A stretch of DNA of 64,000 nucleotides from Dichotomocladium elegans (taxonomy: Eukaryota > Mucoromycota > Mucoromycetes > Mucorales > Lichtheimiaceae), in contig JAIXMN010000045.1 in the NCBI GenBank assembly GCA_025716815.1, positions 1 through 64,000 of the forward strand, read 5' to 3'. The position numbers and the translations under genes were made by a program. Below are positions 11,403 to 22,449 of the stretch, in pieces (positions within the stretch are counted from its first letter, which is position 1; every line of letters begins with the position of its first letter). The notes under the pieces are model-generated. The model saw only the letters and a program-made list of their open reading frames with translations, made no database searches and was not told the DNA's origin.

Positions 11403-11566
11403 TAGTTTAGCCAAAAATATATAGATATAGTCATCACCAACATGTATCCCTTATTATAATTTATCGAGAAATGCCAACATCACTAATTTAGTAATCCATA
11501 TAAATAGCAGTAGCAGTTATACAAATAAACAGGAGTTCTATTTTCGTGCAGACACGTCCCATTACA
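11398..11566 (+). repeat. 3' LTR of element B
   Basis: 169 bp, apparently identical to the 5' LTR. The purine-rich GAGGAGCGGG just upstream, still in coding sequence, is the likely polypurine tract. CCTGT follows directly. Confidence 0.95.
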
Positions 11567-11743
11567 CCTGTGTAAGATGGAGTAGCCAGTTGACCTAATT
11601 AGGACCTCTGCCACAAATCATATAAATAGTAGATAAATGTGTAGCGATGGAGGATCTTGATTCCGATTTCATTCGAATAAAAGACATCCACGAGTCTCAT
11701 CGTATTCTAACTGTCCAACTTAAAAAACAACTAAGACACCACA
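11567..11743 (+). repeat. Family-A solo LTR, 3' segment
   Basis: Completes the older LTR from CCTGTGTAAGATGG through its TATAAATAG to GACACCACA, then TCAAC (11744-11748), matching 453-457. Confidence 0.9.
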
Positions 11744-11767
11744 TCAACGGCTAACACTTGTTCCGTC

Positions 11768-12139
11768 TGAGATGGATGGGTTAGAGAGAAATGAAAAAAG
11801 ACAACTAGAAAAGTATCTTTGAGGTTGATGTTTATTCCTGAAAATAAAATAACTCTCTTTTATAATAATTCTATTAGATCGGCGATGTAAGTGCTTAATC
11901 CTGTTAGGACGTATCGGATGAGAGCATTCTCTTTTTATTGTCCTCTTCAAGACCAGTGATGGATCCTGGGTAGAGGAAGTACCTTTGATAGGTGCGATTG
12001 TCCTGTCACGCAAGCGGATATGAAAATATCGGTCCCTGAACATCAATGTGTCAAATTCATCATTGTCTTAGTTTCAGGATATCGGTGATAGTGATGTGAA
12101 ACCGGCTAAGTTCTCTAACACGGATCAATGTTCACCACA
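11768..12139 (-). repeat. Solo LTR R1, unassigned family R
   Basis: On the minus strand it runs TGTGGTGAACATTG to CCATCTCA, with TTATTATAAAAGAG and AATAAA spaced as in an LTR promoter and poly(A) region. It is flanked by CCGTC (11763-11767 and 12140-12144), a 5-bp target duplication. Related copies lie at 36195-36565 and 54335-54704. No complete element of this family is in the window. Confidence 0.8.
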
Positions 12140-12254
12140 CCGTCAAAGCTAACCTGGTCCATCCCAACGCATATAAAGAGAGAGTTGTTTTTATTCAATA
12201 AAGAGGATCCCGTCTCAAAGACTCGATTTTGACCCATTGGTTTTCTACTTGCCA

Positions 12255-12689
12255 CTAACTCTCTACATAACAACACACCAATAACCAAATTTTGTGGCAA
12301 ACTTCTTCTTGAAAATCCTGTATTATTATAATCATCGTTCTTCTCGTCGCGTTCGCGCTTCCTCCACGCTGTATATCAGACGCTCTTTGTAAGTACTCGC
12401 ACAACAGTGCCTGTACTGTTACAGTAGGCATGTGTTCCCCTAAGGTGGCGGAAGCCTCCCATTCATAATGGGGTCGGGTGGGCAAATCATGGAGGGTAGC
12501 CTCAGGGGTAACCGAGGGGTTAGGTTGAAGCAATTGTTGCAGTAACAGTTGTTGTTGTGCCACCTGTTGGGTGAGTGCGGCTAATTGTGCAGCCTGATCT
12601 GTAAGATCTTGCATGGTGCGACTAGAGTAAAGCTGTGGAGGTGCCCGGCGAGCGAAAGAGATGATTGACCTGTTTACTTCTGTAGACAT
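12255..12689 (-). pseudogene. Gag N-terminal fragment of an LTR retrotransposon
   Basis: A 144-residue frame from ATG 12689. The first 110 residues resemble the N-terminus of a retrotransposon Gag: a helix-prone Gln/Leu run (LAALTQQVAQQQLLLQQLLQ) followed by an acidic, Pro-containing stretch. No zinc knuckle, protease or polymerase follows, and the end of the frame looks out of register, so it is most likely a truncated gag. Assignment rests on composition only. Confidence 0.4.
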
Positions 12690-13459
12690 ATGTCTTTTAA
12701 CTTTAGAAAAATTTTAGAGAAAAAGTTTTTATTGGTATTGTTTCATTCGCTCTAATAAATCGCTGAGAGATGATCACAGCGCTCTAGGGGTTCAGGTTCG
12801 GGTTCGTAGGACTCACACAATTATTATTTCCAAATAAACGATTTCGTAATTCCAGGTACCACCTAGACCGTGCATTACTGAATTCAGTTTAACATTACAC
12901 AATGTAACCGGTTATGAGCTGCTTCTACGCATCATTACCGACATGGTCTATATAAGACAGCATAAAATGCCCGTGCTGATGAGCTTAGTTCGTTGTAAAA
13001 AATTAGAGCGCAATCATTCGGGACATCAAGCATTTAACGGATCGCCGTCAATTCGTACATCGCAACATAACGCATTTTATTCATAATCGCATAACAACAT
13101 CTGCATGCTACATTGTTTAAAGCACAATTATACCTTATCTTTTGATATATGTCGCTTGTTCGCGTCCGTCATTTCAACATTCTGAATTGATTGTCCTATG
13201 CAGTTCTGAAAGTTGAAAGTTGAAAGTTGAAAGTCAATATCAATATTACTTTTTCCGATACGATATCGATATCAAACCATAGACACAATGGCAATCTGAC
13301 ATATGATCGGATTTTGCTATTCAGGATATGTTTACACAACCATGTGCATATTATAGGTACTTCCTCTATATAGTACTTGTATAATGCCGGCCTCAACGAG
13401 AACAACAAGAACAACCAAAATATACCGAAGTGATTGATGTACTCCTAAATGTGATTATT
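12690..13459. other. Intergenic DNA with a short tandem repeat
   Basis: No supported gene. A GAAAGTT unit repeats about four times at 13206-13233. A TATATAAG motif on the plus strand near 12949 has no recognisable gene after it. Confidence 0.4.
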
Positions 13460-13880
13460 ATGTCGCCAACTAAACCTCCATCCATTATAACTAATCTGGA
13501 GTTAGGCAGTGGATTTATCATTAAATTCAACCTCGTCCTCTCATGTGCCTTGAACAGTAGGCTAATTTGAGTGCCTCAACAGGAGAGGATACAGGGCTTC
13601 AGGTGGGACCACAATTTGGCTGTCCCTGCGCAGGTCTACCAGCATGGCTTCGTCAGGGCTGGTTGTCTTCTGCTGCTTCCTCCGCTGCTTCCTTCCTCGA
13701 TGCCCCCGCTGTTGATGTTGCCTTTGGCCCGTCGTCATTTCCCCCCGTTATTCCTGACCCTTCCACCGCTGCATCCGCCGTCGATGTCAGCAGATCCGGC
13801 ATCCTTTCTTTCCTCACTTCTTTCACCATTGCTACGGCAATGGTACACCTAGTTGCCTTCGGGGTAGGTTAAAGAGTAAG
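13460..13880 (-). repeat. Diverged repeat relic, copy 1
   Basis: Shares blocks with 25061-25400: a TCTTGTGCCTTGAAC-like start, a GCGCAGGTCTACCAGCATGG-like block and a Ser/Ala/Pro-rich stretch. On the minus strand the frame is rich in Ala, Glu and Asp, like a disordered protein N-terminus, but is broken. The element type is unknown. Confidence 0.35.
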
Positions 13881-14074
13881 AACGAGGTCTGCTTTTTTCG
13901 CTGACTAACGAGTATCAGTCCGGCCTCCTGTATCCCTGTGGCAGAATTTATATTTTTATCAGGCATCTTATTTTATTAGGATTTTCTTCCCCTGTGTAAT
14001 CTGAAAATAAAGTGCAGTACTGTATACGAACGTATCTCTTTTGCATCAGACTCGAAACAGTACCAGCACCAGCT

Positions 14075-14820
14075 ATGTACATTCTTTCTCAGCTTTTTTT
14101 TATTGCCTTCTTTGCCACTATCTTTGCTGCCATTGCGACGCCCATCCCATCGCCATCATCGCCATCACAGGATATGGAATGCCCAGGTGCATCTTCGGCT
14201 GGAGGGACGGAGTTGTACAGATCTGCTTCGCGATCCCAGACAGACAAGAAATCACTATTTGTTTTGGCCGTGTATTTACATTGCTTTCTCTGACTAATTG
14301 CTCGGGTAATGATGACACAGGAGTCAAGATTATATTTCCAAGCCAAAACGCCTCTTTCGAAGAGAACCGATTCGTTTACCTTGTGTTAGGTAAGGAAATG
14401 GGACGGAAAATTTGGATAAGTGACAAGTGGCGACTGACGCTGTCAGTTCTCCCTTGCCTCTGAAAAGGTAACGAAGCGGAAAACGTAAGATTAGAAAATA
14501 TATCAATTCACAGGCATACTGGCGAAGGAGAAGTTCTCTCTAAGGATATGCAGCCTGATGCGGGCGTCAAGAGTGAGCTGCTCAGCCATATTGCAGTCTT
14601 CCAGGAGGAGCTTACAGGGCTGGGGACATCATTACCGAACCGATTCATGTTCAGGTACCTTCATATCAACCAGCTCCGCAAATTTGGCGGACTACAAATA
14701 TCTTCTGTTTAGTCCTCAAAGAGAAATATCAATTAATATTTGCTTTTTAGGGTGGAACTCAACCAACACGGGCGGTCATGTACGATGTACTCCCCGGAAT
14801 TTGAAGTAACAGCAGCTTGA
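14075..14820 (+). CDS. Small secreted protein, paralogue of the next gene
   Basis: Four exons read from splice motifs and phase: 14075-14186, 14321-14389, 14468-14654, 14751-14820, giving 145 residues. The protein opens with a hydrophobic signal peptide (MYILSQLFFIAFFATIFAAI), then a Pro/Ser linker, then a domain starting CPGVKIIFPSQNASF. That domain aligns by eye with the gene at 15107, where the corresponding stretch reads CFGLTVDSPQEGDV, and both proteins end in a similar Cys-containing strand (RSCTMYSPEFEV and EEDCTFHSSGFTI). The two sit in tandem, 286 bp apart, and probably arose by duplication. The fold looks like a small beta-sandwich extracellular domain. The function is unknown; a cell-surface or wall role is inference. 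Confidence 0.6.
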
Positions 14821-15106
14821 GCGAGCTAGGGCTTAATAAAATATGGTCCAAGAGAGTCGCAGAGATAAAATGATGTTCAGTCTGTGTGCCGTTTATATGT
14901 GATCCCCGGTGGCCTTCAATTAATTAAGCAAGAGCAATTAACTTGATGCCTGTGTGACATTGGCAGAAAACCTCTTCAACACTGGCCAAAGAGGGTTCGG
15001 AAACAAATCTTTCAAGACCTCCTAACCTTCTCCTTTTTTCTTCAATTCCTTTCACTTTATAGCTTCAAAGCCGTTCCTTTTATATTTTTCCCTTTCTTTG
15101 TCTAAT

Positions 15107-16263
15107 ATGAAGTTCTCCATTGCTGCGACCTCATCCTTGATACTTGTCATCTTTGCTACCTTGGTTCGCGGCGATGCCTATGCTGACGCGATTGCTGAAT
15201 GGTGCAATGGTAAAATAAATTGGGTGTATACCTGGATTTAGAACGCTAATCCGCCCGTTGCCTGGGATACATCTAGGTATCAATGTGGTTGCTCCTACCA
15301 ACCAGACTGTGGTCGTCGCTGGTAATATTGCCAACGTTACTGTCAGTAAGTTGACTACCCCTCTAATATTTTTATGAGCTGTACGCTTCGTGAACGCTCA
15401 TCTGTTTTATATTCTCCAAATAAAACAAAAGCTCGCATACCGAACGAACATGAAAAGACAATCACCGGACTAGATGTAAGAATTAATACCAAGCAAAAGA
15501 AAAAAGAAAATGAAACGAATCCAGATGTACTATAATATATATAGCTTTATAATGTGAATGGAAACGGTCAGGCTCAGTATGTCCGGAATGTGTGGGCAGG
15601 TAACTTTACCCTCAACACTCAGGCGAGCCTAAACGACACGGTGCCAGCGAATGCGACAGCTGGCTTATATTACTACCGCGTATGGGTGACAAACCAGATC
15701 AGTGGCGAGCATGGCCCTGACTGTATCGAGTTGTCCCAGAATTTTAAGGTGACGACGGGTGTGCACACCAATTCTGACGGCGTCAGCTACTACTCTGAAT
15801 CACTGGATGACGTCCAATTCTATCATCCAGAGTACTTCAAGGGCTGTTTTGGACTCACTGTCGACTCGCCCCAGGAGGGAGATGTCGTTGAACTCAATGA
15901 CCACGTTTCCATCGCCATCAGTCGCGGTGAAGGTACCCCCTCCGTATCCGTTCTGAAGCAGGTTGATCTCTATAAGGCGGACACATCTTCTCCTGACAAG
16001 GCCAAATACGTGGACACTGTTTGGGATGTTACAGAGCGCTTCACCTCTTCATTTACTTTGAGGGATCATTTTGTCTTGGACAGTATACATGTAGACCCCA
16101 AATCTATCTACTACTATGCGTGCGTATGAACCTTTGGTGTTGCTGTCATCAAACGCTTATATTGTTTCTTTTTTCTTTTAGAGTCACCGTCTCTTCAAAC
16201 ACAAATTCCGAAGAGGATTGCACGTTCCATTCTTCAGGATTCACGATCAAAGGATCTGTTTAG
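15107..16263 (+). CDS. Secreted beta-sandwich-like protein
   Basis: Four exons: 15107-15209, 15277 to about 15341, 15545-16119 and 16182-16263, about 274 residues. MKFSIAATSSLILVIFATLV followed by RGDA is a clear signal peptide. Two repeated modules follow, one starting INVVAPTNQTVVVAGNIANV and one starting GLTVDSPQEGDVVELNDHVS, each resembling the Ser/Thr-rich extracellular beta-domains of fungal cell-surface proteins. Intron 2 is the weak point. A standard GTAAGT donor at 15346 leaves the frame one base out, whereas GTCAGT at 15342 restores it, so either the donor is non-canonical or a base is missing. A TATATTTTT stretch lies about 30 bp before the ATG. No membrane anchor is seen. Confidence 0.65.
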
Positions 16264-16625
16264 ATGGTGAAAAGATATATGCAAAACTTCCGTAATTCCT
16301 TAATTGTTGTTGTTGTACCATTCATTTTGCCTGCTTCAGTCTCTACTAGCATCTCTTACAATTTCCTCTTTAAAACCCTTGTCGCAAACTTCCCCCTTTG
16401 CTTCTCTTGAACATGAGTTTCTCAGAGTAAACTATGCGGCATTGATAACGAGGAAATGCTTAGCCAGGCTTGTATAAACCTTTTTATTCTGGTAAAGTTC
16501 ATACACGCACGCATACATGCACCCCGCACATGCGCACATATTCGCATTGAAGTAGACGCAGAAGATACCATCCTGGATATACAGCATATCTGTGATGATA
16601 TTCGCTCGTAATCATTCGTTATTTC

Positions 16626-17628
16626 CTAATTTGGTGGACTGCGCGATGGTGGCGAGCGAGAACGTGAGTTTCGACGAGCAGCAGAGGGGCGCGGCGAGCG
16701 GGAACGTGATCTAGGCGGCAAAGGGGCAGCATCAGCGTCACCACCACCGCTTGGGGCTGGAGGATAATCGCCTGATCGCCTAGGGTGAGGAGAGCGCGAA
16801 CGGGAAGTGTAGCGGTATGACGACGGTGGAGGCGATCGTCCTCGAGGTAGTGAAGGTGACCGCCGGTTGTACGGGCTGCGCGACCGGCCGTAGGGTCGGC
16901 TACCGCCATAGCGGCGAGGGCTTGGTGAACGAGGACGTCCTCCGCCGACAGGCGAGCCACGATCAAAACGCCAGCTGGCGCTGGGTGCATTGCGGGCAAA
17001 CTAGAAAAAGAATCAGAATATTAATGCACCTGGACCACATCGATTCGCTTAATGAGAGTTCCTCCTTATCACTCTCTTTTGTTACCTGAACACTGATCGT
17101 ATAGCCATCAATACGACGCCCGTGCATTTCATTGAATGCGTCTTCGGCATCGCGAGGATCTTCGAATTCTACAAAGGCATAGCTAAGGAAAAAAGTCAAA
17201 CTACTGAGGGCGCAAAGGCAGCGGTGGAGGCGATTGTAGAGATGAATGTTTGCATTCACTTACGGCTTGGCAGAATAGCTCTTGGGTGCTGGGATGTCAC
17301 AACGCACAAGACGGCCATACCTTTTTGTTACATATTTTATAGAATCCACGTTATGTTAGTCGTCGTTTAGCTCGTTTCCAAATTAGAACGTTATCAAGAA
17401 AGAAAAAAAGCATCATGGAAGCGGGAAAAAGCATCACGGAACGATCGGCGACTTCAACGTGCACGCGTGTCTCCATCATTATTCTCGCTCTCTTTTTTTC
17501 CAAAACGAAATCTGCCATTGACGAGTTTTTCTTATTGACGAAATTAAAGCGTACCTTTCAAACTCGTAGGCTAAATCGCGCGCGCGCGTTCGAGAGCCAA
17601 AACCGGCAACGAAAAGTGTTGTTCTCAT
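16626..17628 (-). CDS. SR-type splicing factor (RRM plus RS domain)
   Basis: Four exons: 17628-17555, 17320-17264, 17182-17086 and 17000-16626, about 200 residues with consistent phase. The N-terminal RNA-recognition motif has RNP2 LFVAGF and RNP1 YAFVEFED, with GRLVRCDIPAP between them, and ends EMHGRRIDGYTISVQFAR, as in SR proteins. The C-terminal half is a low-complexity tail of repeated RS, SRSP and RSPS units ending at 16626. Such proteins bind exonic enhancers and recruit splicing components in the nucleus, with RS serines phosphorylated by SRPK-type kinases. The gene converges with the secreted-protein gene 360 bp away. It is probably the most conserved host protein gene in the window. 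Confidence 0.85.
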
Positions 17629-17776
17629 GAAGAAAAAGAGGGAATGAGAAAAAAAAACTATCGCGGAGATGAAGTCATACGCAGTGGGAGGCTCTTTTAA
17701 AGAGGAGAAATCGGGCGGGGTTTATTTGACACAGGTATAGTCCCATTCATTGCCTTTCAAATTGTATGTCAACGAG

Positions 17777-18019
17777 TGAGTGCGTTTGGAATTTACATCG
17801 AACATAGTGGTGAAGTGAAAATGTTCGTAAGATCGCAATATTTCGAGCCTACTACTATGTTATTCTGCAGCAGGCTGTTGCTTAGATGGCGCACTGCGCT
17901 CCGCCCACTCAGCTTTAGGGTGCTTCCACTCCATTGCATTAAATGGAAGATGGCATCGGCGTTTTGCTTATCGCTCTTGGCCAGAAATAACAGATCTGTG
18001 AACTTTTTTAGGCGAAAGT
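17777..18019 (-). other. Open frame of about 80 codons, possible exon
   Basis: The minus strand is open from about 18019 to a stop near 17777, with protein-like composition (for example FTDLLFLAKSDKQNADAIF). There is no start codon at its head, and a stop lies upstream unless an intron is assumed. It is not recognised. It could be an exon or a transposon fragment. Confidence 0.2.
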
Positions 18020-18630
18020 GGTAACCAATCCTTGTTCTGTTGTTTCACTCGCGGCTCAGTAGCAGCAGCAACTGTCAACTTGTGTTTTGCAGCCTTGCTA
18101 GACACTAGACCGTCACCATCACCATACTGCGGTTTGGAATATCAATACCACCCCTGGATCTCACCATTGGCCCGGAGGCTTAAGTGGATGTGCCCGAGGC
18201 TGAGCGCAGCTGTTATGCATTGGTCTCGCATACGATTGAGACAAATGCCTAATATCTTCGATGATTTCGTACGATTTTAGTTTGTATGCCTTTGTGATAG
18301 TTGCCAGAGTTGAGATCTTAAGTATTGAATAATAAGACCAGGGTGGCCATGGTGGTACAAGTGATATCCGTCGAGTATTATACTCCCATCCTCACATCGC
18401 TGTAACAAGTACCATAGTGTCAGGATGATTGAATAAATGATTGGACGATGAATATTCGAGACTTGTAAAAAGTATGTATAAGTCGGCAAGTCTGCTCAGT
18501 ACTGTCTGTGGAAACGCAGTGTAATGTATAAGTACAGCAGGGCTACAATATTCATTGCTGCTAGTCTTTTTCTTGCGCAGAACTTCTTTCCGCTAACGCC
18601 TATCTAATAGAGCTCAGCTGGTCCGCCGGC
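18020..18630. other. Intergenic DNA, no gene seen
   Basis: Short frames only, with no domains or repeats shared with the rest of the window. Confidence 0.4.
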
Positions 18631-18635
18631 ATCAG

Positions 18636-18911
18636 TCAGCAAAACGCAGCTGGATATTTTAATGCTGACATAAGCTGTCGCCGGCAACACGTAGGGTGTT
18701 GCCTAGGATTAATCCTGGTACCTTCGAGGAAGACTCCGTAAAAAAATATATAGCCGAGGAGTTCGCTGGGGTAAGGTTCATGGTTTTGTTCTAGCTTGCT
18801 GAGGACGATCCACTGAAACAGCTGGCGTATGTGGGTGGTGAGAAAGCGAATGGTTCGCACCACGTCCTCCAAAGTCTCCACGTACTTAAGCTTCCGGCTT
18901 ACAGATGCCAT
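18636..18911 (-). pseudogene. Possible N-terminal fragment of a Fanzor-like protein
   Basis: A 91-residue frame starting MASVSRKLKYVETLEDVVRT, then RQLFQWIVLSKLEQNHE. The helical pattern resembles the N-terminal region of fungal Fanzor proteins, and a clearer Fanzor relic lies 0.9 kb away on the same strand. It has no catalytic motif. The assignment is tentative and the last 20 residues look out of frame. Confidence 0.25.
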
Positions 18912-19249
18912 AGAGGAGATTTGATGACACTGGTATTGTCTTTGACCATTTCGGTGTAATAATGAAATGCACCGAGCTCAAAAAATGAATGGCCATTCCG
19001 GATAAGTGAAAGTGTATGTTGATTGGCCACCATTTGAAGTTTGACTATCCCTATAATTGTAATTCTGTATATATCTCATTTCACCTTTAACCGGAGCTCT
19101 TCGTTAGGGCTTATGAATGGAAAATATGGAGGTAAAGACAGGCAATTGTAGCCGCATTTTATGATAGAAGTCTTTTTCTGCATCATAATTTCGGCACATT
19201 GGGCCACCCTGTTTCTCAGAATTCACTGCACAATAATATACGCCGTTTT

Positions 19250-19772
19250 CTAATATTGTAAGTCCTGTCCTGGCAATTCTGAAGTCGAGTTTTGCCCAGA
19301 AATCTTGACGCATGATGACAAAGCAAATGACGCATGTGCACAGTGGAAGATGTCACACAAAAAAAGCTTGGCTAAAAATATTAGCTTGCTTTTTCATACC
19401 CAATTTACAGTCTGAAATGAGCGACCTATTTCTTTTTTTTTTTATGATTGACAAGACCATGTTGTTGATGAGCATGGCTGCCGTGAATCTATGGACTATG
19501 CCGTTGAAGAGGAAATACACTCTCTTCAATCCGTTTGCTTTCACACAGAATATCTACGTAGTCTACCTTGTAAGGGTGACCCTGACCTTATTGCTACGCA
19601 TATCCCCAAGCAAAAGGATTCAGATGAAGTGGCAGATTTTAAGCGCGGCCACACAATGTGCACCGACAAAGAGATGGTCTATGTTCACGCAGCAGAGCAA
19701 TGGGCATTACAGTATGAAAAGGACCTTGATAGTAAAGTTAAGAAATAAACCTTCATTGAGGAGCATGAAACT
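19250..19772 (+). pseudogene. Tc1/IS630-like transposase relic, 5' part only
   Basis: Homologous at DNA and protein level to 22450-23000. Both share the stretch before the frame (GCCCAGAAATCTTGACGCAT), then a protein beginning near YAVEEEIHSLQSVCFHTEYL against YVVDEEMGSLQSVYSRTEYL in the other copy, and an HTH-like segment (EQWALQYEKD against QRWVLYTV). Similarity stops at about 19772, 14 bp before the end of the Fanzor relic, and the catalytic half is missing. The reading frame breaks several times. Confidence 0.6.
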
Positions 19773-19785
19773 GTGTTAATTATAT

Positions 19786-21887
19786 TTATATATGATATCG
19801 CGTACTCGGTGATATAGGTGTTGCCTGTCGACACCTTCCGGGGACAAAGGCCCTCCGAAATCTTTCTGGCACTTGACCGGAAACACGCAGGCCGCGAATG
19901 ATATGGATAAAATTGAGGCAAGCGGCAAGATCCCGGTTCCATATCCGACGTACTGGACCGTTGTCTTCGGTGCGCAGTATGCAATTTTCGCTGTGACATC
20001 TACAATACAGAGGTCAACGAATTCGTTAGCAATGAATACATAAGAAACGCAAGAATGAATTTCATATATCAAAAGACTGTGGCAAAGAACATGGGGCCGC
20101 AGTTGCTGCTGCTAGGGTCACCGAGGATTTAATACCATCCTGAGGTTTGCAAGGTTCTCATTTGCTGCAGGATGAACAGCACTTGCTGGCTTTAAACTCA
20201 TCTATTAGGTACACCTCGAATCCATGCTTCTGTAGGAGTTTCCTGAAGCCCTTGCCACGTATGGGCTCATGGAATTGAGCCATAGGAGCTGATCAGTTCC
20301 TGAAAATGAAGATTGCAGTGCTACCAAGCTTTTCTTTTAAGCCTTGGACAAGCTTAATATCAGCAAGTGGTTTGTTGAAATAAGCTGACAGACGGAATTT
20401 TCGGAAGAGAAAGGCAAGGGGCACGTGGTCGGTCATGGTATGGCTATAAAACCCCCGGAGAACGCAGTGGAAGTCATCCAGAACCAGTGTGCAGCTTCGC
20501 TCCTCAGACAGGCGGTGCTCCGCAAATGCAGGCTCATGTTGTTGCACCTTGTGCAGCTGCTTCAATCGACGGAACTTTTTGTTCTTGCGTGCCTTGTCCT
20601 GCTGGGATTTGGTATACCGGAGCTGTCGAGGCGCGATATTTGTTGATTCCTCGTGCACGCTGTACATAAGGTCTCGTCGGCCTGGATCGACGGCTGCACA
20701 TCGACCTGGTATTTCTTCATGACCCGCCCGGCTCAGGCGTGTGATATAAGCGATAAGCTTCTTGTTTGCTCATAGAGGTACCGCGGTTGACATTATTGAT
20801 GCTCTAAGCTTTTTAAGTACAGTAACCCCAACGCTATCTATACTGACCATGCCACGGAACGTGAGATTGTCTTCTTTCTGGGGCCTGAAAGCTTTTGAAT
20901 TGAGGTCAACTACCTCATACCAATAATCCAAGTTGACGAGTTTGTCATCATTGTTCCAAGATTGTTGCGGAATGTTTTGGCAAAGTGTTTTGCTGTCATT
21001 AAACATATAACATGGGGACCATCTGCGACGAAGTGGGAAACAATTAAAAGCAGATAATTCGAGACGTTGAAACAAGCAGGCGAGCTGGTAAAAGGCTTCC
21101 ATGTGGTTGGCTGGGTGGGACTTGCTGTCATAGTAGATATTGTCTTTTGAAATCTGTAGCCGTCAGGATAAGAGTTGAGAACAGGCAATAGGGTCTGCAA
21201 AGCCTCCCCAAAAACGTCTGGCTGCTGCCTGATGAGATCTGTGTAAATCTGTCGGCTACTAATTGCCAACTTGAAGCACCTGACAGGCTCGATCATGCTT
21301 TCCAGAATACGGGTGCTTATTTCTTCGGTGCTCAAGTCCTGATCAAACAGGTCTCTTTCCATTAGAGCGTGTTGACCTCGAATGTCCAGCAAAGTATTGA
21401 CAGCACGCCTGAGATGCTGACCAATTCGTATGTTAATATTGTTGCTGTACGCTGCATTTATCTTGCGGGCTTCATATATCGAGCATTGCTGAGCATGCGG
21501 AAAAAATGGCCTCATGTAATCTGTATGTTGGAGATATCCAGGCAAATACTCATTGATCAGACCTCGGTTCCTGACCGTGATGGACGATCTAAGTGCACGT
21601 CTCTCCTATTCCACTAAAGAGAACCATACCTCAGGGAAAAACCGGCTGTCCAAGAAGATCGCAATATCGAAGTCTTGGTTGGTTTGAAGTTCTTTTAGGA
21701 AGATATATTATGAGAAGGAGAAAGCGTGCATGTTGTGGCATGGGCAATGTCGACTACCTCTAGTAACCGCTTACGGTACTGCTCTCGCCAGCCGATGCTT
21801 TTGAATATTACACTTCACCGAAAGGATCCGGTCACCGGCATCGCGAATGTTGGAGATGCTCGTAATTGATGTTGCGGGCGAAGACAT
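19786..21887 (-). pseudogene. Fanzor (eukaryotic TnpB-like RNA-guided nuclease) pseudogene
   Basis: Decayed gene read from ATG 21887 to a stop at 19786, with in-frame stops and at least two frameshifts. Pieces in order: an N-terminal segment with ILSVKCNIQKHRL and YRKRLLEVVDIAHATT; then TVRNRGLINEYLPGY; a helical segment YEARKINAAYSNNINIRI; the RuvC-I region GMVSIDSVGV (Asp codon 20836-20838); a Lys/Arg-rich bridge; then GKGFRKLLQKHGFEVYLIDE and ASKCCSSC, the TnpB-type zinc finger with the candidate catalytic Glu at 20197-20199; and RIWNRDLAACLNF with the RuvC-III Asp at 19930-19932. WNRD, GKGFRKLL and the CxxC finger in this order are typical of fungal Fanzor proteins, which cut DNA guided by a transposon-encoded RNA. 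The present copy cannot encode a whole protein. No guide RNA could be located. Confidence 0.8.
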
Positions 21888-22449
21888 GTCTGTACCGGGA
21901 TAACTCAATATTTCGGTTTGATGTCTAACCATTGATAAAAGGAGCTTACCTTTGAATGTGATTTTTAAGTAGCTGTAGATGTTGAAGGACTAAAAAGTAT
22001 CGGTATTTAAGGAATATTACCAATGGTTGTGTTAGCAAAACCCGAAACTTTAGAAATGTGAATGCTATTATCCAATTCCTTTTCTACATTGGAGTTTTTT
22101 CGCCGCCGCCACTAATCTCTTCCCCTGTCGCTGCTGGCCTCCTCCATATCTTCAGTCCTGGTTATCGCCAGGACACCCATACTACTCTTCGGGGGTAAGT
22201 TAAAGGATATGGAGGAGAGGTAGTGTCTTTTGTTGTCTAACATGTTCCAATCTGTGGATCCGAAATAGTTTTACCTATTGATACGACAACTTTATACGAT
22301 ACTATGCGTCATTATTTTGTATATTATACGACACTGTTTTATCTCATTTACAAAATTTATTTTGGAAAATAAAGTATTAAGCCATACGTGCCGTTTAGTG
22401 CGTTGCACATTTTCCAGCACCCTGTATGCTTTCATTGCCATACCGGACA
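21888..22449. repeat. Fanzor upstream DNA plus repeat relic, copy 3
   Basis: No gene. Around 22085-22215 lies a Pro/Ser-coding stretch ending CTTCGGGGGTAAGTTAAAGG, like CTTCGGGGTAGGTTAAAGAG at 13858-13877, so a third fragment of that repeat family may be present. Confidence 0.3.

Larger units (their letters stand above)
6437..11566 (+). mobile_element. Ty3/gypsy retrotransposon B, full length
   Basis: Element with two 169-bp LTRs that read as identical, flanked by the 5-bp duplication CCTGT (6432-6436 and 11567-11571). One uninterrupted gag-pol frame fills the interior. Identical LTRs, an intact frame and a perfect duplication point to a very recent, possibly active insertion. It sits in the same old solo LTR that family A copy 1 entered. 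No chromodomain is present. Confidence 0.96.

Noticed and set aside
14041..14463. Unspliced 140-residue frame overlapping the first secreted gene
   Set aside because: It joins intron sequence to part of exon 2. The spliced model gives a signal peptide and alignment with the neighbouring paralogue.
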